Made by a program: the position numbers and the translations under genes. Positions 1-10,465 of a stretch of 64,000 nt of DNA are shown here, piece by piece (positions within the stretch are counted from its first letter, which is position 1; each line of letters opens with the position of its first letter). The notes below the pieces were generated by a model, which made no database searches, was not told the origin of the DNA, and saw only the letters and a list, made by a program, of their open reading frames with translations. The stretch is from Bufo bufo. Taxonomy: Eukaryota > Chordata > Amphibia > Anura > Bufonidae. Location: positions 215,270,927-215,334,926 of the forward strand of contig NC_053390.1 in assembly GCF_905171765.1 (NCBI RefSeq), written 5' to 3'.

Positions 1-1305
1 AGCTCCTCCCCTGGCAGCTATACCTCCTCCAGCCTGGAGAGAGAGCTTCAGTTTTTTCTAGTGTCAATAGGAGGCAAGACCTCCCTGCTCTGCAGGGATC
101 TCCCTGAAGTTTTTTTATTTTAGTTTATTTTTTTCCTTCTTTTTCAGATGGGAAAACAGTGGATGCCTCGCCTCCCTGTTCTCCCGGGGTCGAGTTGCGC
201 CAGTGACGGTCACCCGCACTGCTGCCTCCCCCACAGAAGACAAGGTGGACCAGGGCAGCCTAGCTCCTTGCATCCCGCCAGCCAAGGGGTCACCCGTCGA
301 AGTCCCTTAATTCCAGCTTCCTGCCACTACGGTGCCAGTGGCTGAAGGGGTGACCCTGCTGGACCAGAGGAAGGGTGAAAATGGCGACAGGGACGTAAAG
401 AGGATGGAGAGAGGTGAGTACACGGGACTTAGGTCAGTATGTCCCTCCTGGGTCGCCCCCTCCCTCCCTACCTGGTGGCAGTAATGCACAGGTTAACTAG
501 GCACAGGGCTTAGCCCAGCATCCTGTAGCCATTCCCTTCTTCCCCCTCTGGCAGGTTTTATTCAGCCAGGAAATCGGCACTCTTTCCCTAGCAGGACGGC
601 ACATAGGGGTTCAATGTCAGAATAACCGCATGGCAGTTGTTTTTTCTATGGCGGCCGAGCGCACGGCCAGACCTTGTTGTGCACTCTGTGGAGGACGCTT
701 GCTAGCGGATATTGCTCCCCACCCCTCACTACTCAGTAGACGGCACTTACTACATGACCAGATGTCCCGAGCGCGCCGCTCCGGAAGGGGTTAAACGGCA
801 CCAGAATCGACTCGGCCGTGCAACCGCATGGTGTTCCGGCCGCTATGTTTTTTTGCCAGGACTCGCCGGTGTCCGCGGGGTGGAGCCCCCGTCCGTTGCC
901 GGGCGGGCTCATTTTGCGGTACTTGGTCCCTCTGCGGCCCGGCCGATAATTTGGATTGCCCTTTGGCTTGCTGGGCCGCACTTCGTCCCCTGGGCGCGCG
1001 CACCTCCCCCCCCCCCCCTGAGACCTTCTGGCTCCGCCCCTGGTCATGAAGATAACCTTAACCCTTCCTGGCCGGCATCTGGGGAGGGATAGAGTTCTAA
1101 AGGGGCGTGGCAGTCCCAGTGCAATGTTCCTTTCCTGCCTCTTGTGCTTGAGGCTGTCATCTTGTTTTAAAAAATAAAATAAAGAACAGAACAGATGTGC
1201 GTCCATACGGCCCCCTCCCCGCCCCTCATTACCGCAAGACCGCCCTGTCTGTGCAGTACCATACTGGGCCCATGTCCTATCTCGGATAAGGAGCACCTCT
1301 CATAG

Positions 1306-1570
1306 TTCCCAATCCGCCCTCCAACCCGTTTGGTTGATAATTCTTCTCCTCTGCAACTCCCGTGAAGGACAGCTGCTGATCCCAATCCATCCTCCGGGTC
1401 GTTTGTTTGATTATTCCTCCTGCGCAATTAGTGATGGACCTCTGAAGGATTCCAATCCGTCCTCTGGGGCCGTTGGTTCTCACCTCCGCAATACAGGGGA
1501 GAATCTCTGGAACTCCCAATCCATCCTCCGGGTGGTTTGGTTGATAAGTCCCCGCCGCGCAGTCCACTCC
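1306..1570. repeat. Degenerate tandem repeat of about 65 bp, four units, in DIRS A
   Basis: Four successive units start with a CCAATCC(A/G)(T/C)CCTC core followed by a GTTTGGTTGAT-like stretch (near 1308, 1380, 1450 and 1519). Units differ by substitutions and small indels. The array produces overlapping open frames on both strands that I regard as by-products of the repeat. Confidence 0.7.
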
Positions 1571-1708
1571 TGCCAGGGGCGAGATTCTGAGGAGTACACC
1601 TATGCGCGAGCAGAACACAGTGCATCTTTTTCCTCGCAACCCCACCCTTCCTCCTTGGGTCACGCTCAGACACACCCTCCCTCACTGGGGAGGATCCGTC
1701 CGGAGGAG

Positions 1709-1736
1709 GGGGAGGGGGGGGGGGGGGGGGGCGAGA
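1709..1736. repeat. Poly-G tract
   Basis: A G run of roughly 20 bases broken by single A residues. It is a likely sequencing and length-polymorphism hotspot. Confidence 0.8.
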
Positions 1737-1779
1737 ATCACTGATTCAGACCCTGACATGAGTCCGACGCAATCTCTAT

Positions 1780-2160
1780 TAAGGTGGCCTTTAGTACTTG
1801 GTATGCATTAACCCTTCCTTAGGTGGAGTAATTGCACTACTTCGGGATAAGTACCTGCCTTATACATTATCCCCTGCCATAGGTGGACTCAGTACAGTGA
1901 CATGAGTTTCGGGACCTGCTATGCATATCCATTCATGGCGCGATGACATTATCACTGGTACATGGTGTGCTGTATGCATTACCCCCTTACTTAGGTGCAA
2001 CAATTGCACTCCCACGGGGTACAGGACTCTCCATGTGCACTAGTTTTCGCCGTGGGCATTCGCCCCCCCCCCCCCTTCATAGGTGAAGTATTCTCCCTAG
2101 TACTTGCCGTATGCATCCACCTTCCTTAGGGAGCTTATTCCACTACCATTACATACGGTT
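1780..2160. repeat. Degenerate tandem repeat of about 60 bp in DIRS A, shared with DIRS E
   Basis: Successive units carry the pattern TATGCATTACCCC, then CTTAGGTGGA, then a TTGCACT-like box and a GTACTTG-like box. The same order of boxes occurs in the much cleaner array at 57170-58320 in copy E, so the two arrays are homologous. Units here are strongly diverged. Confidence 0.6.
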
Positions 2161-3640
2161 CCGACTGTCGCGATATCCTTCCATAGACGGAATGTTGCAC
2201 ATCACCGTGATTTCTGTCGCATTTCCCCCTTCCGCTAGTGCTCCACTAGCGGGGAATAACTAAACATCTTAGGATGCTGCAATTCTGCGGCACCACTGCT
2301 CGAGGTGCCTTCGCTTATTTCCTAGGGGGCGTGGCAACAGTCGGTACTCGTAGGTGCCCGGCACTCTTACCCTAGTGCTATATGGGTGCCACCAGTGGAC
2401 ACGGTGGCTATTCCTTCCTTTGGTGCTGGTTTCGTGCATGGTTATAACATCTTCTGTCTTCTCAGGGGGTTCCTAGCATCACTTGTGTCCTAGAGTACCC
2501 CCATCTCCATGGGCCTACGTTGTTCCAGTCGGTCATGATATTGTCCGCATCAATACGTAGTACGTACTCCATTGCACATATATGGTGAGTACGTTCCAGC
2601 GAGTCGAGTGTTTCACTTACTCTGTATTCTCTATCCTCCAATTCCCCTTCTCTGGGAAAGTGGTTATGCTGGCACTCAGGTTTAGCTCCTACAGCTTGTT
2701 CTACTCCACAGGTGCAGATTTTCGTTAATGCTCGAGTTCGTGGTCACTCCAGTGGGACATCCCCCTCAGGTAGGGGTCCTACCCTGGAGCTAGCTTGGCA
2801 GTTGCGCCTGTTCAGCGCCCTTCCGGGTAGAGTTTTGAGGTTACCTCTACTTCACTGGGGCAGTGTGGTACGTGGCTTCTACGGATAGTCTCAGGCCTCC
2901 CCCTCGGTTTTGTGCTGACTGGGCAAGCACTGGCTACTACTGTGGGAGCGGTGTTGCTTACCACTACATGCTTGGTTCTTACTGCACAGCTCTTTCGGCG
3001 GTGGACTCTTTTAACACTGAATTCGGTGGCCTCCACGGGGACCCCCTCCTTTGCTGGGGTATGGGGCTAGCAATACAGTGTGTCTCCCCTTGCTTGGCTT
3101 CCTGCTCAGGCGGTGTTTTTGCACAGCCACTTAGTCCTTGGCTACTTTGGTACAGTGCCGGTCTCAGACGGGGAATGGGCTCAAACCTAGCCTATTCTTC
3201 TCCTGTCTTTTCCCCCTCTGGCTCAGGGTTCATAGCCGTCCCGCATGCCTTGGTAGTTCCTACGTTGCTACCTTCCCTCATCTACATTTGCACAGGGTAT
3301 TAGTTTGGTGGACTTCCTTTCCAGGCTCGATCCGGTCCAGACTGGTGGGCTGTGGCGCCCTCCACATTCCTCCTTCTACGGGGACTCTTCCATTGGTCCG
3401 TGTGAGCTAACGGTATCTACACGAAAGCTTCCCACCCTTTTTCTCCAGAGCCAGAGTTCCAGAATCGTGCGACGGGACGCCCTGATTCTCCTTGGTGGGA
3501 GTTCTCCCTCCTTACGTGTTTCTTCTCCTCTATCCCAGGGTTCTACGGAGGATCCAGATGGAGGACATTCCGACAAATCCTAGTCGCTCCGAGTTGACCC
3601 CGTAGCGTGTGGTATGCTGACCTCGTTTTCCTTCCTGGAG
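2160..3640. other. Interior of DIRS A with no gene recognised
   Basis: About 1.5 kb of mixed-composition DNA between the tandem arrays and the recombinase remnant. The open frames are short and match nothing I recognise. By position it should descend from gag/pol of a DIRS element, but divergence is too great to show this by eye. Confidence 0.4.
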
Positions 3641-4078
3641 ACGTCACTGCCACGGAAGGGAGTTACATTATTGGACGTTGTCAGAGTTCTTGTTAGCAGC
3701 CTCCAGTCCCTCTCGGCGTACGAACCCCTATTTCGCTCCGGACGGTCCTCGCTAGGGGTTGGCGGCCTCCAAAGGGCGATTGCACGTTGGATTCGGTCTG
3801 CAAGTGCTGACGTATACCGCGCCCGGAGCAGGGTTCCACCCTTAGGTGTCATGGCTCGCTCCACTGAGCGGTGGACGCTTCTTGGGCTCTGTCACGGTTC
3901 GCTCCACTGAGCGGCGGACGCTTCTTGGGCTCTGGGGCATCGCGCCTCAACTGCGCAGTTGTGTAACGAGGCTACCGGTCCTCCTTACACACATTCACAA
4001 AGTTTTTTCCAGGTGCATTCTTATGCATCGGCGGCCGCTGCTTAGCCCGCAAGGTCTTGCAGGCGGCAGTTTCTTAGC
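3640..4078 (+). pseudogene. Decayed DIRS tyrosine recombinase C-terminus (copy A)
   Basis: In shifting frames the sequence follows the end of DIRS recombinases in copies B-D: a histidine/arginine box region near 3855-3890, a TFTKF-like box near 3985-4010 where the nucleophilic tyrosine codon is replaced by Phe, and an RKVLQAAVS-like end at about 4050-4078. The signature-box segment is duplicated in tandem (3853-3895 and 3896-3938, a 43-bp step). Frameshifts and loss of the tyrosine make it non-functional. Confidence 0.65.
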
Positions 4079-4146
4079 TACCAGCAGGGACGCTTGCTTC
4101 CATGGGTCTGTGGTTTTTCCCTCCCTGTGGACTGCTCTTGAACGTC

Positions 4147-4246
4147 CCACGGTTCCTGTATCCCCCAATGAATATGGGCGAGAAAAGGAGATTTTTGTAT
4201 AACTTATCAGTAAAATCTCTTTCTCGCTCTTCATTAGGGGACACAG
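4147..4246. repeat. Internal complementary region of DIRS A
   Basis: The first half (to about 4184) is the reverse complement of a DIRS left end of the kind at 62500-62530. The second half is the reverse complement of this element's own right end (4495-4549) with about two differences. In DIRS elements this region is thought to template completion of the ends during circularisation. Confidence 0.8.
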
Positions 4247-4561
4247 CACCCACCCAGTATTGTTGTCCGGCCACAGTTGTAGCTGTTGCTGGTTTGGGCT
4301 CTGTTGGGTCCTTTGACATGGTTGGTTTTCCACGTGTTTTCTCTTTGGTTGGCTTGCTTCTCCTACTGCTTCTCACAAACTGAAGCTCTCTCTCCAGGCT
4401 GGAGGGGGTATAGCTGCCAGGGGAGGAGCTAACAGCTTTTACTAGTGTCAACGCCTCCTAGAGGACATAGCTAAACCCACGGTTCCTGTGTCCCCCAATG
4501 AAGAGCGAGAAAGAGATTTTACTGGTAAGTTATACAAAAATCTCCTTTTTACTCTTTTTAG

Positions 4562-4664
4562 AGTGAAATTATTACAGGAAAGCTACAGACTCATGGAGAT
4601 GAACAAACTTCTACGAGACTATGGAATAAGGGGTTTTAATTTTTCAAATGACAAACAAATTATG
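4562..4664 (+). CDS. kntc1: kntc1 exon (first of 14 in window)
   Basis: This exon encodes 34 full codons beginning VKLLQESYRLMEMNK, closely matching the central part of vertebrate KNTC1 (ROD), the large scaffold of the Rod-Zw10-Zwilch complex that recruits dynein and Mad1-Mad2 to kinetochores. The acceptor AG is at 4560-4561 after a T-rich tract, and the donor GTGAGA starts at 4665. The first base completes a codon from an exon upstream of the window. The exon ends in phase 0 and joins the next exon cleanly. A DIRS element ends about 12 bp before it, so its polypyrimidine tract abuts transposon sequence. Confidence 0.92.
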
Positions 4665-4742
4665 GTGAGACACTAATGTTAGTCCATACATGCAGGAATG
4701 AATTTATCTGGCAGGTTGTGTTCATTGTTGCCTTTTTTTTAG

Positions 4743-4877
4743 GGTTTGATTAAATACATCTTAAAGCAGGATTCCCCTTCTTCTCTTGAAGATGCTTTAA
4801 AGATTTTCCAGGCTTATAAACTACCTACAGTAGAGGTGTACATTTTCAGAATTGTCCAGCTAATTTACATGAACAGA
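4743..4877 (+). CDS. kntc1: kntc1 exon 2 in window
   Basis: 45 codons in phase 0, starting GLIKYILKQDSPSSLEDALK, a segment nearly identical in pattern to mammalian KNTC1. It is separated from the previous exon by a compact 78-bp intron that has escaped transposon insertion. Acceptor TTTTTTTAG ends at 4742; donor GTAAGT starts at 4878. Confidence 0.93.
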
Positions 4878-5409
4878 GTAAGTATAACTAGTTCCTTAAC
4901 AATCCTTTAAACATATTACTTTTATAAGTTGGTACCAGATTTGTGATGGCAAAACCTCAAAAATGTACATATAGACAGATCGGCCATAATATTAGATCAG
5001 GTGGAGTGAATTAGATTATCTTGTGACATTGGCAACTGTAGAGGAGTGGAATATATTAGGCAGAAAGTAATCAATCTGGTCTTGAAGTTGGTTTGGTTGA
5101 AGCAGGATAAATGGGCAATTGAAAGGATACGAGTGCTTTTGACCAGAGACAAATTATGACTGCAAACCGACTGGGTCTGATCATCACCAAAACAGCAGGT
5201 CTTTTGGGGTTGTCCCCACCGATCAGATGCTTGATTGAACAAGGCTCACCAGTGCATCACAGCCACCTGAAACGGCTAATCGGCGGAGGTTCTGAGAGTC
5301 TGATATCCACCCTCCCCGATCAAATAAGGGTAACCTATCCTGAGAATAGGTCATAAGTATAAAACAAGAAGTATGAAAACACTAAACTTTCAGGAAAATG
5401 TGTCCACAG
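4878..5409. other. kntc1 intron with decayed dispersed repeat
   Basis: The stretch from about 4975 to 5365 resembles an old dispersed repeat: it has a GATCAGATGC-type segment and ends with a TAACCTATCCTGAGAATAGG hairpin, also seen in variant form near 36965-36995. No gene is recognised. Confidence 0.4.
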
Positions 5410-5529
5410 GGAGATGAGTGTCTAAATCTTTTGAAGTCCATGGCTCCTGCTGAAACTGATGTCACAATGGAACGTCTGTCTTTGTGGGCAAGAATAGCAC
5501 TGCAAGAGAATCCCGGCAATTCAGAAGAG
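5410..5529 (+). CDS. kntc1: kntc1 exon 3 in window
   Basis: 40 codons in phase 0 beginning GDECLNLLKSMAPAE and containing LWARIALQENP, matching the KNTC1 segment after the previous exon. Two AGs compete at the acceptor (5392-5393 and 5408-5409). Only the second preserves the frame from the previous exon, so it is chosen. Donor GTAAAA follows at 5530. Confidence 0.9.
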
Positions 5530-5694
5530 GTAAAACTGTATATGGGTAGCAAAGTCTTTATTTTAGTAAATGACATTTGAAGTATACTTGCACTAAATTG
5601 ATGACTAAGAAGAAAAAAAAACAAAAAACTTTGATTTATGTATCATTTGTATAGTTGTAATGTTTTGTTGTTGCTTATGTGTGTTCCATTTCAG

Positions 5695-5767
5695 TGCAAG
5701 GAAGATCAGAAAATGATAGCGAAAACATTAGTAGATATTCTGAAATTTCACATGTGTAATCTTAAAG
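5695..5767 (+). CDS. kntc1: kntc1 exon 4 in window
   Basis: 73 bases encoding CKEDQKMIAKTLVDILKF and on to an NLK end, leaving phase 1. Acceptor TTTCAG at 5689-5694; donor GTTAGT at 5768. The next exon lies almost 8.8 kb downstream because a MITE, a DIRS element and a solo LTR have accumulated in this intron. Confidence 0.9.
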
Positions 5768-7309
5768 GTTAGTGTTCTCTATCCCCTACATCTTATTAAT
5801 AACCTGTGCATTGTTTTTCTTTTCTCAGCTACTACATTTACATTGATTGTTGATGTTCTTTATTAAAGGGGTTTTGTCACATTAGTAAATAGTTTATAAT
5901 GTAGAGAAAGTTAATACAAGGCACTTACTAATGTATTGTTATTATCCGTATTTCTCGTGCATGGCATTGGGGGACACAGCACCATGGGTATATGCCCAGC
6001 TGCCACTAGGAGGCTGACACTAGAAACAAAAAAGTGTTGGCTCCACCCAGGTGGGCTATACCCCTCTGCCAGAGCCGAGAGAAACCAGTCTAGTTCTAGT
6101 GTCCGTAGGAGGCAGACATGACCTGCTATCTTTTTTTCGCAGGTCATCCTGCTAATTTTATTTTTTATTCTATTTTTTCTCTTTTTTATCTGCAGGTTTC
6201 TGCCTGCTGCAGGGGTGGCTCCATCTTGTTCCACTTTAGTTGCCCCCCTGCGGGCGCTTACTCAGGTACCCGGCAGCCACCCAGTCCCCGCTTGATCTGC
6301 CTCCGCAGTGGATTTCCGGCGGACCCACGGCTCCCGTGTTGAGTCCGCCGAGGGGGTGGTCATTGCTGCGCCTGAAGACGTTGGAAGGCGAGTATGGACA
6401 GTATCCTGTACTCCCTCCCCTCTCCCCCCTGATCTCCCTGAGTCCCTTTGAGGCCTGGCCCTTTAAGAGTTGAGCAAGGGGGCACTGCATGCTTTTTTCC
6501 TCTTCTGGGGGTCATTTTTGGGCAGGGACTTCTGCATGGGGGCGCATTTGTTCCTAGGGCCTGGCCCTTTAAGACGGCCGATTTTCGTTTCAATCGGATC
6601 CTTCCCGCACTGTCGGGCTTCTTTTTTTTTTGCACCTACCTGGCCTATCCGGGCCCCCCGCATCGGCGCTGCGTCCCCGCTTCTGCTGCCGCCTCCGGAC
6701 GTTATCACGATCGCGGACGTCTGTCTCCGGCAGCATTTTCTACTCCAGGCCCCGGCTTTTTCTGCCGCCTAGGCCGCAGGTCACGTGGGGCGGAGCCATC
6801 TCCACCTTCTCCTTCCTTCCCGGCCTTTTCTCCTTCCTCCCTCCCCTCTGTGGGTGGTGCCCTGGGAGGCTGTAAAGGGGGAATATTAATCACCAATATT
6901 TATGCAAATATCGATAATTAATATTCATAAATAGGAAGAGCCATCTAGTGATAACTCCTCCCATTTATGCCTTTATATAATAATAACAATACCTTCGCTA
7001 TGCTCTACACTAGTCACTTATGCTAACTGCATGCGCCTTACTAACTCGCTACCGCTAACAAGTACACGCTACACAAAAGGGTACAAATATAACAGTATTT
7101 ATTACACCACGCAATAACAATAACAATACACTACGCACGCAATACTAACAAGACACTACGCACGCAGTACACTACAATACAGCACTAACTATACAATCCT
7201 AAACTACACTACACATTCCCAATTCCACCCATGAACTAACTACACAGTTCACACATACAAGTATATTAACAATCCACCCCACCTGACTATACACTGTCCC
7301 TACGGGTAT

Positions 7310-7750
7310 GACGAAGGGTTATAAGGATTTGTTTGCAGAGCAGAAGCATGCTCTACAGAGGAACCAAGGCAGGGAACCAGGGTCACCAGGGTTCAGGGGT
7401 CTATGGGGGGTGTACCAGGGGAGAGCAGGCACACAGGGAACCAGGGGTTAATCCGGGCTATAATAGGGTTCCAGGGGTAACCAGGGGAGGGATAAAGGGT
7501 TAATAAGGGGATAGTTGGTGAGATAGGGGTTTGGGATGTAAGGGGGTGTAAGGGATCAGGGGTATCAGGGACCAGGACACACAGGGACCATGGTCCATAA
7601 TAGGGTTGAGATAGGGACCAGGGGTGTAGGGTTGCACAGTGGGGTATGGAAGGGTTAGGGATACCAGCGTTGGTGGGATAGGGGTGAATCAGGGGGTCAG
7701 GGAATAAGGGGTTGATACTTATATCGTCCAGGGGGGGGGGGGGGGGGCCC
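7310..7750. repeat. Low-complexity GGG/TAGGG-rich U5-side region of solo LTR 1
   Basis: Irregular repetition of AGGGGT and ACCAGGG words ending in a G run of about 19 (7729-7747). The complementary C-rich version occurs in LTR copy 2 at 16905-17220, so it is part of the LTR. Confidence 0.6.
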
Positions 7751-8479
7751 GATCCTCACTGCTGCCTTGAGCGCCGATCGCGCTCTCCTAGATGCCTGAG
7801 CGCAGGGTGCGCTCTCCTCTCCAGGTATCGTTGGTGGGATCAGTGGGGGTAGGTGCGGCTGGGTCCGGTCAGTGGCCTTGTAGGGGCCGCGTTCCTGAGC
7901 GCCGATGCGCTCACCAGGTGGGGGCCCCGATCCTGAACACCTGAGTGCCGGGGCCGCCGGATATTTATTCCCCGGCGGCCCACACTCCCGCGCCACCAGG
8001 GGGCGCGCGCGCGCCCCCATCATCCACGTGGGCCGGCGCAGTGATATGACGTCACTGCGCCGGCCAGCACATCGGGGACGCGCTGCAGACAGGCGGGAGA
8101 AGCCTTTGATCTCCCGCCTGCTGCACCTAGCATTCCGGACAGTGCGATAGTAATCGCACTGTCGGAATGCACATAATAGAAGGAGGAGAGGCGCTGGGGA
8201 TAATTACAACAAAGGGCTCAGATTCTGTTGAATCTGAGCTCTTTGTATCCATCAGGATGACCGGACCCTTGTCGGGTCATTCTGATGCAATTAGCCAGAT
8301 TGCATCGGTGCGAATGCTTGAGGCACATTCACACCGATGCACCTGGTTTCAGTTGTAGGAGGGGGGGGGGGATATATATAATATACATGTGTATTGATGC
8401 TTGGGGCACATCCATACACATGTATACATTAATCATATCTAAGGGGGATTATAACTCACATAAGGGGCCACATTCATGT

Positions 8480-8660
8480 ATATAAGGGGGCACAGATAAG
8501 GGGGCACCAGCCCCTACAATATAAGGGGGCACCAGCCCCTACATTATCAGGGGGCACCAGCCCCTACATTATCAGGGGGCACCAGCCCCTACATTATCAG
8601 GGGGCACCAGCCCCTACATTATGTCAGGGGGCACAAGCCCCTACATTATCAGGGGACACA
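8480..8660. repeat. Minisatellite of about 28 bp in solo LTR 1
   Basis: About six units of AGGGGGCACCAGCCCCTACA plus a TTATC tail, each holding a short GGGG...CCCC hairpin. The array is absent from LTR copy 2, so it expanded in this copy or was lost from the other. Confidence 0.8.
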
Positions 8661-9071
8661 TATTTCCCACCGGGGCCAGCATGAGCCCCTGGGGATCACC
8701 ATGGGCAGACGTGCGCAGATGCTGGGCACATCTGCGCACATCGTCCCATGATGCTATGTCTAATGTATGCACATATATACCATACATGCCCGCACGTGTT
8801 TGCAGGCATGAATGGATATATATGCATACGTCTCAACCGTTCCTCAACAGAGGCGCTTGTTTCTTTCCAATCCAGCACCAGCGCGGGCTGCTGGGGGGGG
8901 GGGGGGCGTTTCTTCTCTGAACTACCGGCTCCTGTTCTGCCTGCAGTCTGCTGTCGCCATCTTGCAGCTTTTCCCTGCGATCGGTTCTCTGTCTGGACAC
9001 AGCACCATTGGGTCTGGTAGGCAGCCTTTGGCTGACTCTTTTTTTCTTTGCAGGCTCCACCATCCACCCTC

Positions 9072-10460
9072 ATGTCTTCCTCTGGTCGGGACCCCACTCC
9101 CCCTGCCACCATTTCCACTCATTACGCCTGTTCCATGTGTAATATGAAGTTCCCATGCGGCCAGTCTACCTCTCTCTGCGTGCAGTGCCTCAACCCCAGG
9201 CCCACCCAGTTTGTCGGTTCTTCCGGAATGGGCTGCTACCCTATCCCAAGCCATAGGTAACCTTGCCAGCCTCTCCCAATCCCTGGCGCAGTCCTTGGAC
9301 CGTCTGCCTGCTCAGATTGCGGCCGCCTCTGGCAGGGACCCCCCCCCGCTGGGGATGTCCGTTCTCGCTCTGGCACGCGGTCCCGCAAGCGACCTCATAC
9401 GGTCTCGGCTGGGTCCCACTCCTCCTCAGCTACCCCGGATCACTCCCCGGTTAGGTCTGAGTCGGGCGAAATTTCTTCTGCAGCCGCTTCCGCCGTTCCT
9501 GGGGACTCCTCCACTTCTGATTCTGAATCAGAGCGGTGCTCGGCGATGTCTGCGGCCATACAGGATCTCATCAAAGCCGCCCGGGACGCGCTCCATGTGC
9601 AGGACGTTCTTTCTTCCTCCTCCCTGGAGTCGGTGTCCTTCCGCCGTTCTAGACTGTCCACTGTGGTCTTCCCGAATTACGAGGATCTGGACGCACTTCT
9701 GGCTAAGGAGTGGCGTCATCCTCATCTGCGCCTTCATCTTACCAAGGCCTCTGATGTCCCCTATCCTTTTTCTGAGGAATCTGTCAATATCTGGACGGTT
9801 CCTCCTCAGGTAGACCTTCAGGTTGCTCGCCTGGCGAAAGCTACTACCCTTCCCCTGGCTGACGCTGCTTCCTTGTCGGATCCTGCTGACAAACGGGTCG
9901 ACTCCTTGGCCAAGTCTGTTTTCGTTGCAGCGGGTGCCGCCATCCGCCCTGCGCTTGCCGCCTCCTGGGTGGCTAAGGCCTGCGCTATCTGGGCAAAACA
10001 GCTTGTCCGTGCCTTACCCCCAGACTCCGACCAGGGGGAACTGGCAGTGCTTGCCTCTCAAATTTACCAGGCGTCCAAGTTTCTTTGCGATGCCTCTATG
10101 GAATTGGCCGGCCGTGCGGCCGCTAACTCTGTGGCCATCCGCCACACCATCTGGCTTCGTTCTTGGGCGGCAGATTCCGCCTCCAAGAAGGTTCTAATTT
10201 CCCTTCCCTTTCTCGGTGGGAAGCTCTTTGGGAAGCGTTTGGAGGAGCTCATCTCGGAGGCCACTGGCGGTAAGAGTTCTCTTCTTCCCCAGAATCAGCC
10301 TCGCCGCCGTCGCTTCCCTGGGTCGTCCTCTCGGGCGCAGTCCTTTCGGGCCCCCCCTGCCCGATCTGACAAGAAGGCCTGCAGGCCTTCCTTTAAGGCC
10401 AAGCCCTCCTGGCATGCCAAGCCCAAACCTGCTCGCCCCCAGTCCACTAAGCCTCCTTCC
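9072..10460 (+). pseudogene. DIRS gag-like ORF (copy B), frameshifted
   Basis: The ATG at 9072 opens a frame with two CxxC pairs (CSMCNMKF ... CVQC), a zinc-knuckle-like N-terminus also present in copy C at 22010-22070. The frame shifts near 9215-9240 and again at a C run near 9340, after which it is open to about 10460. The body is alanine/serine-rich and helical, with a conserved PPQVDLQVARLAKATTLP block found in C and D. The C-terminus is basic and proline-rich (RRRRFPGSSSR). Its role is inferred as the nucleocapsid/Gag of a DIRS element. In copy C the Gag tail runs in frame into RT; here a shift separates them. Confidence 0.75.
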
Positions 10461-10465
10461 GCACG

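Larger units (their letters stand above)
1..4549 (+). mobile_element. DIRS-type retrotransposon copy A (non-autonomous, left end outside window)
   Basis: The window opens inside a left inverted terminal repeat; the first 85 bases match 62585-62665 of copy F. The right terminal repeat (about 4395-4549) is its inverted counterpart, and an internal complementary region precedes it. Between them no DIRS protein is open. What remains is G+C-rich spacer, two tandem-repeat arrays and a decayed tyrosine-recombinase tail. The ends are much better preserved than the interior, so I infer a non-autonomous element mobilised by proteins of other copies. The right end stops about 12 bp before a kntc1 exon. 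DIRS assignment is firm from architecture; the exact right edge is uncertain by about 3 bases inside a T run. Confidence 0.85.
6871..8849 (-). mobile_element. Solo LTR (LTR retrotransposon or ERV family), copy 1
   Basis: Read on the minus strand the element begins TGTTGAGG and ends TTTACA, with canonical TG...CA ends. It is flanked by a perfect 5-bp target duplication, GAGGC (6866-6870 and 8850-8854). The second copy at 15968-17654 matches it in opposite orientation at both ends and in the GC-rich core. There is no primer-binding site or coding region and only one LTR, so it is a solo LTR left by recombination. It has expanded through an internal minisatellite. Gypsy versus ERV cannot be decided without internal sequence. 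Confidence 0.85.

Noticed and set aside
733..1296. 187-codon minus-strand open frame in DIRS A
   Set aside because: G+C-rich, arginine-rich composition with no recognised domain, lying in spacer between the terminal repeat and a tandem array.
5393..5409. Upstream AG (5392-5393) as acceptor of kntc1 exon 3
   Set aside because: Its use would add 16 bases and break the reading frame from the previous exon; the AG at 5408-5409 keeps it.
6871..8849. This block as an integral part of DIRS B
   Set aside because: It has TG...CA ends, a perfect 5-bp duplication and a sister copy outside any DIRS, so it is a separate solo LTR.
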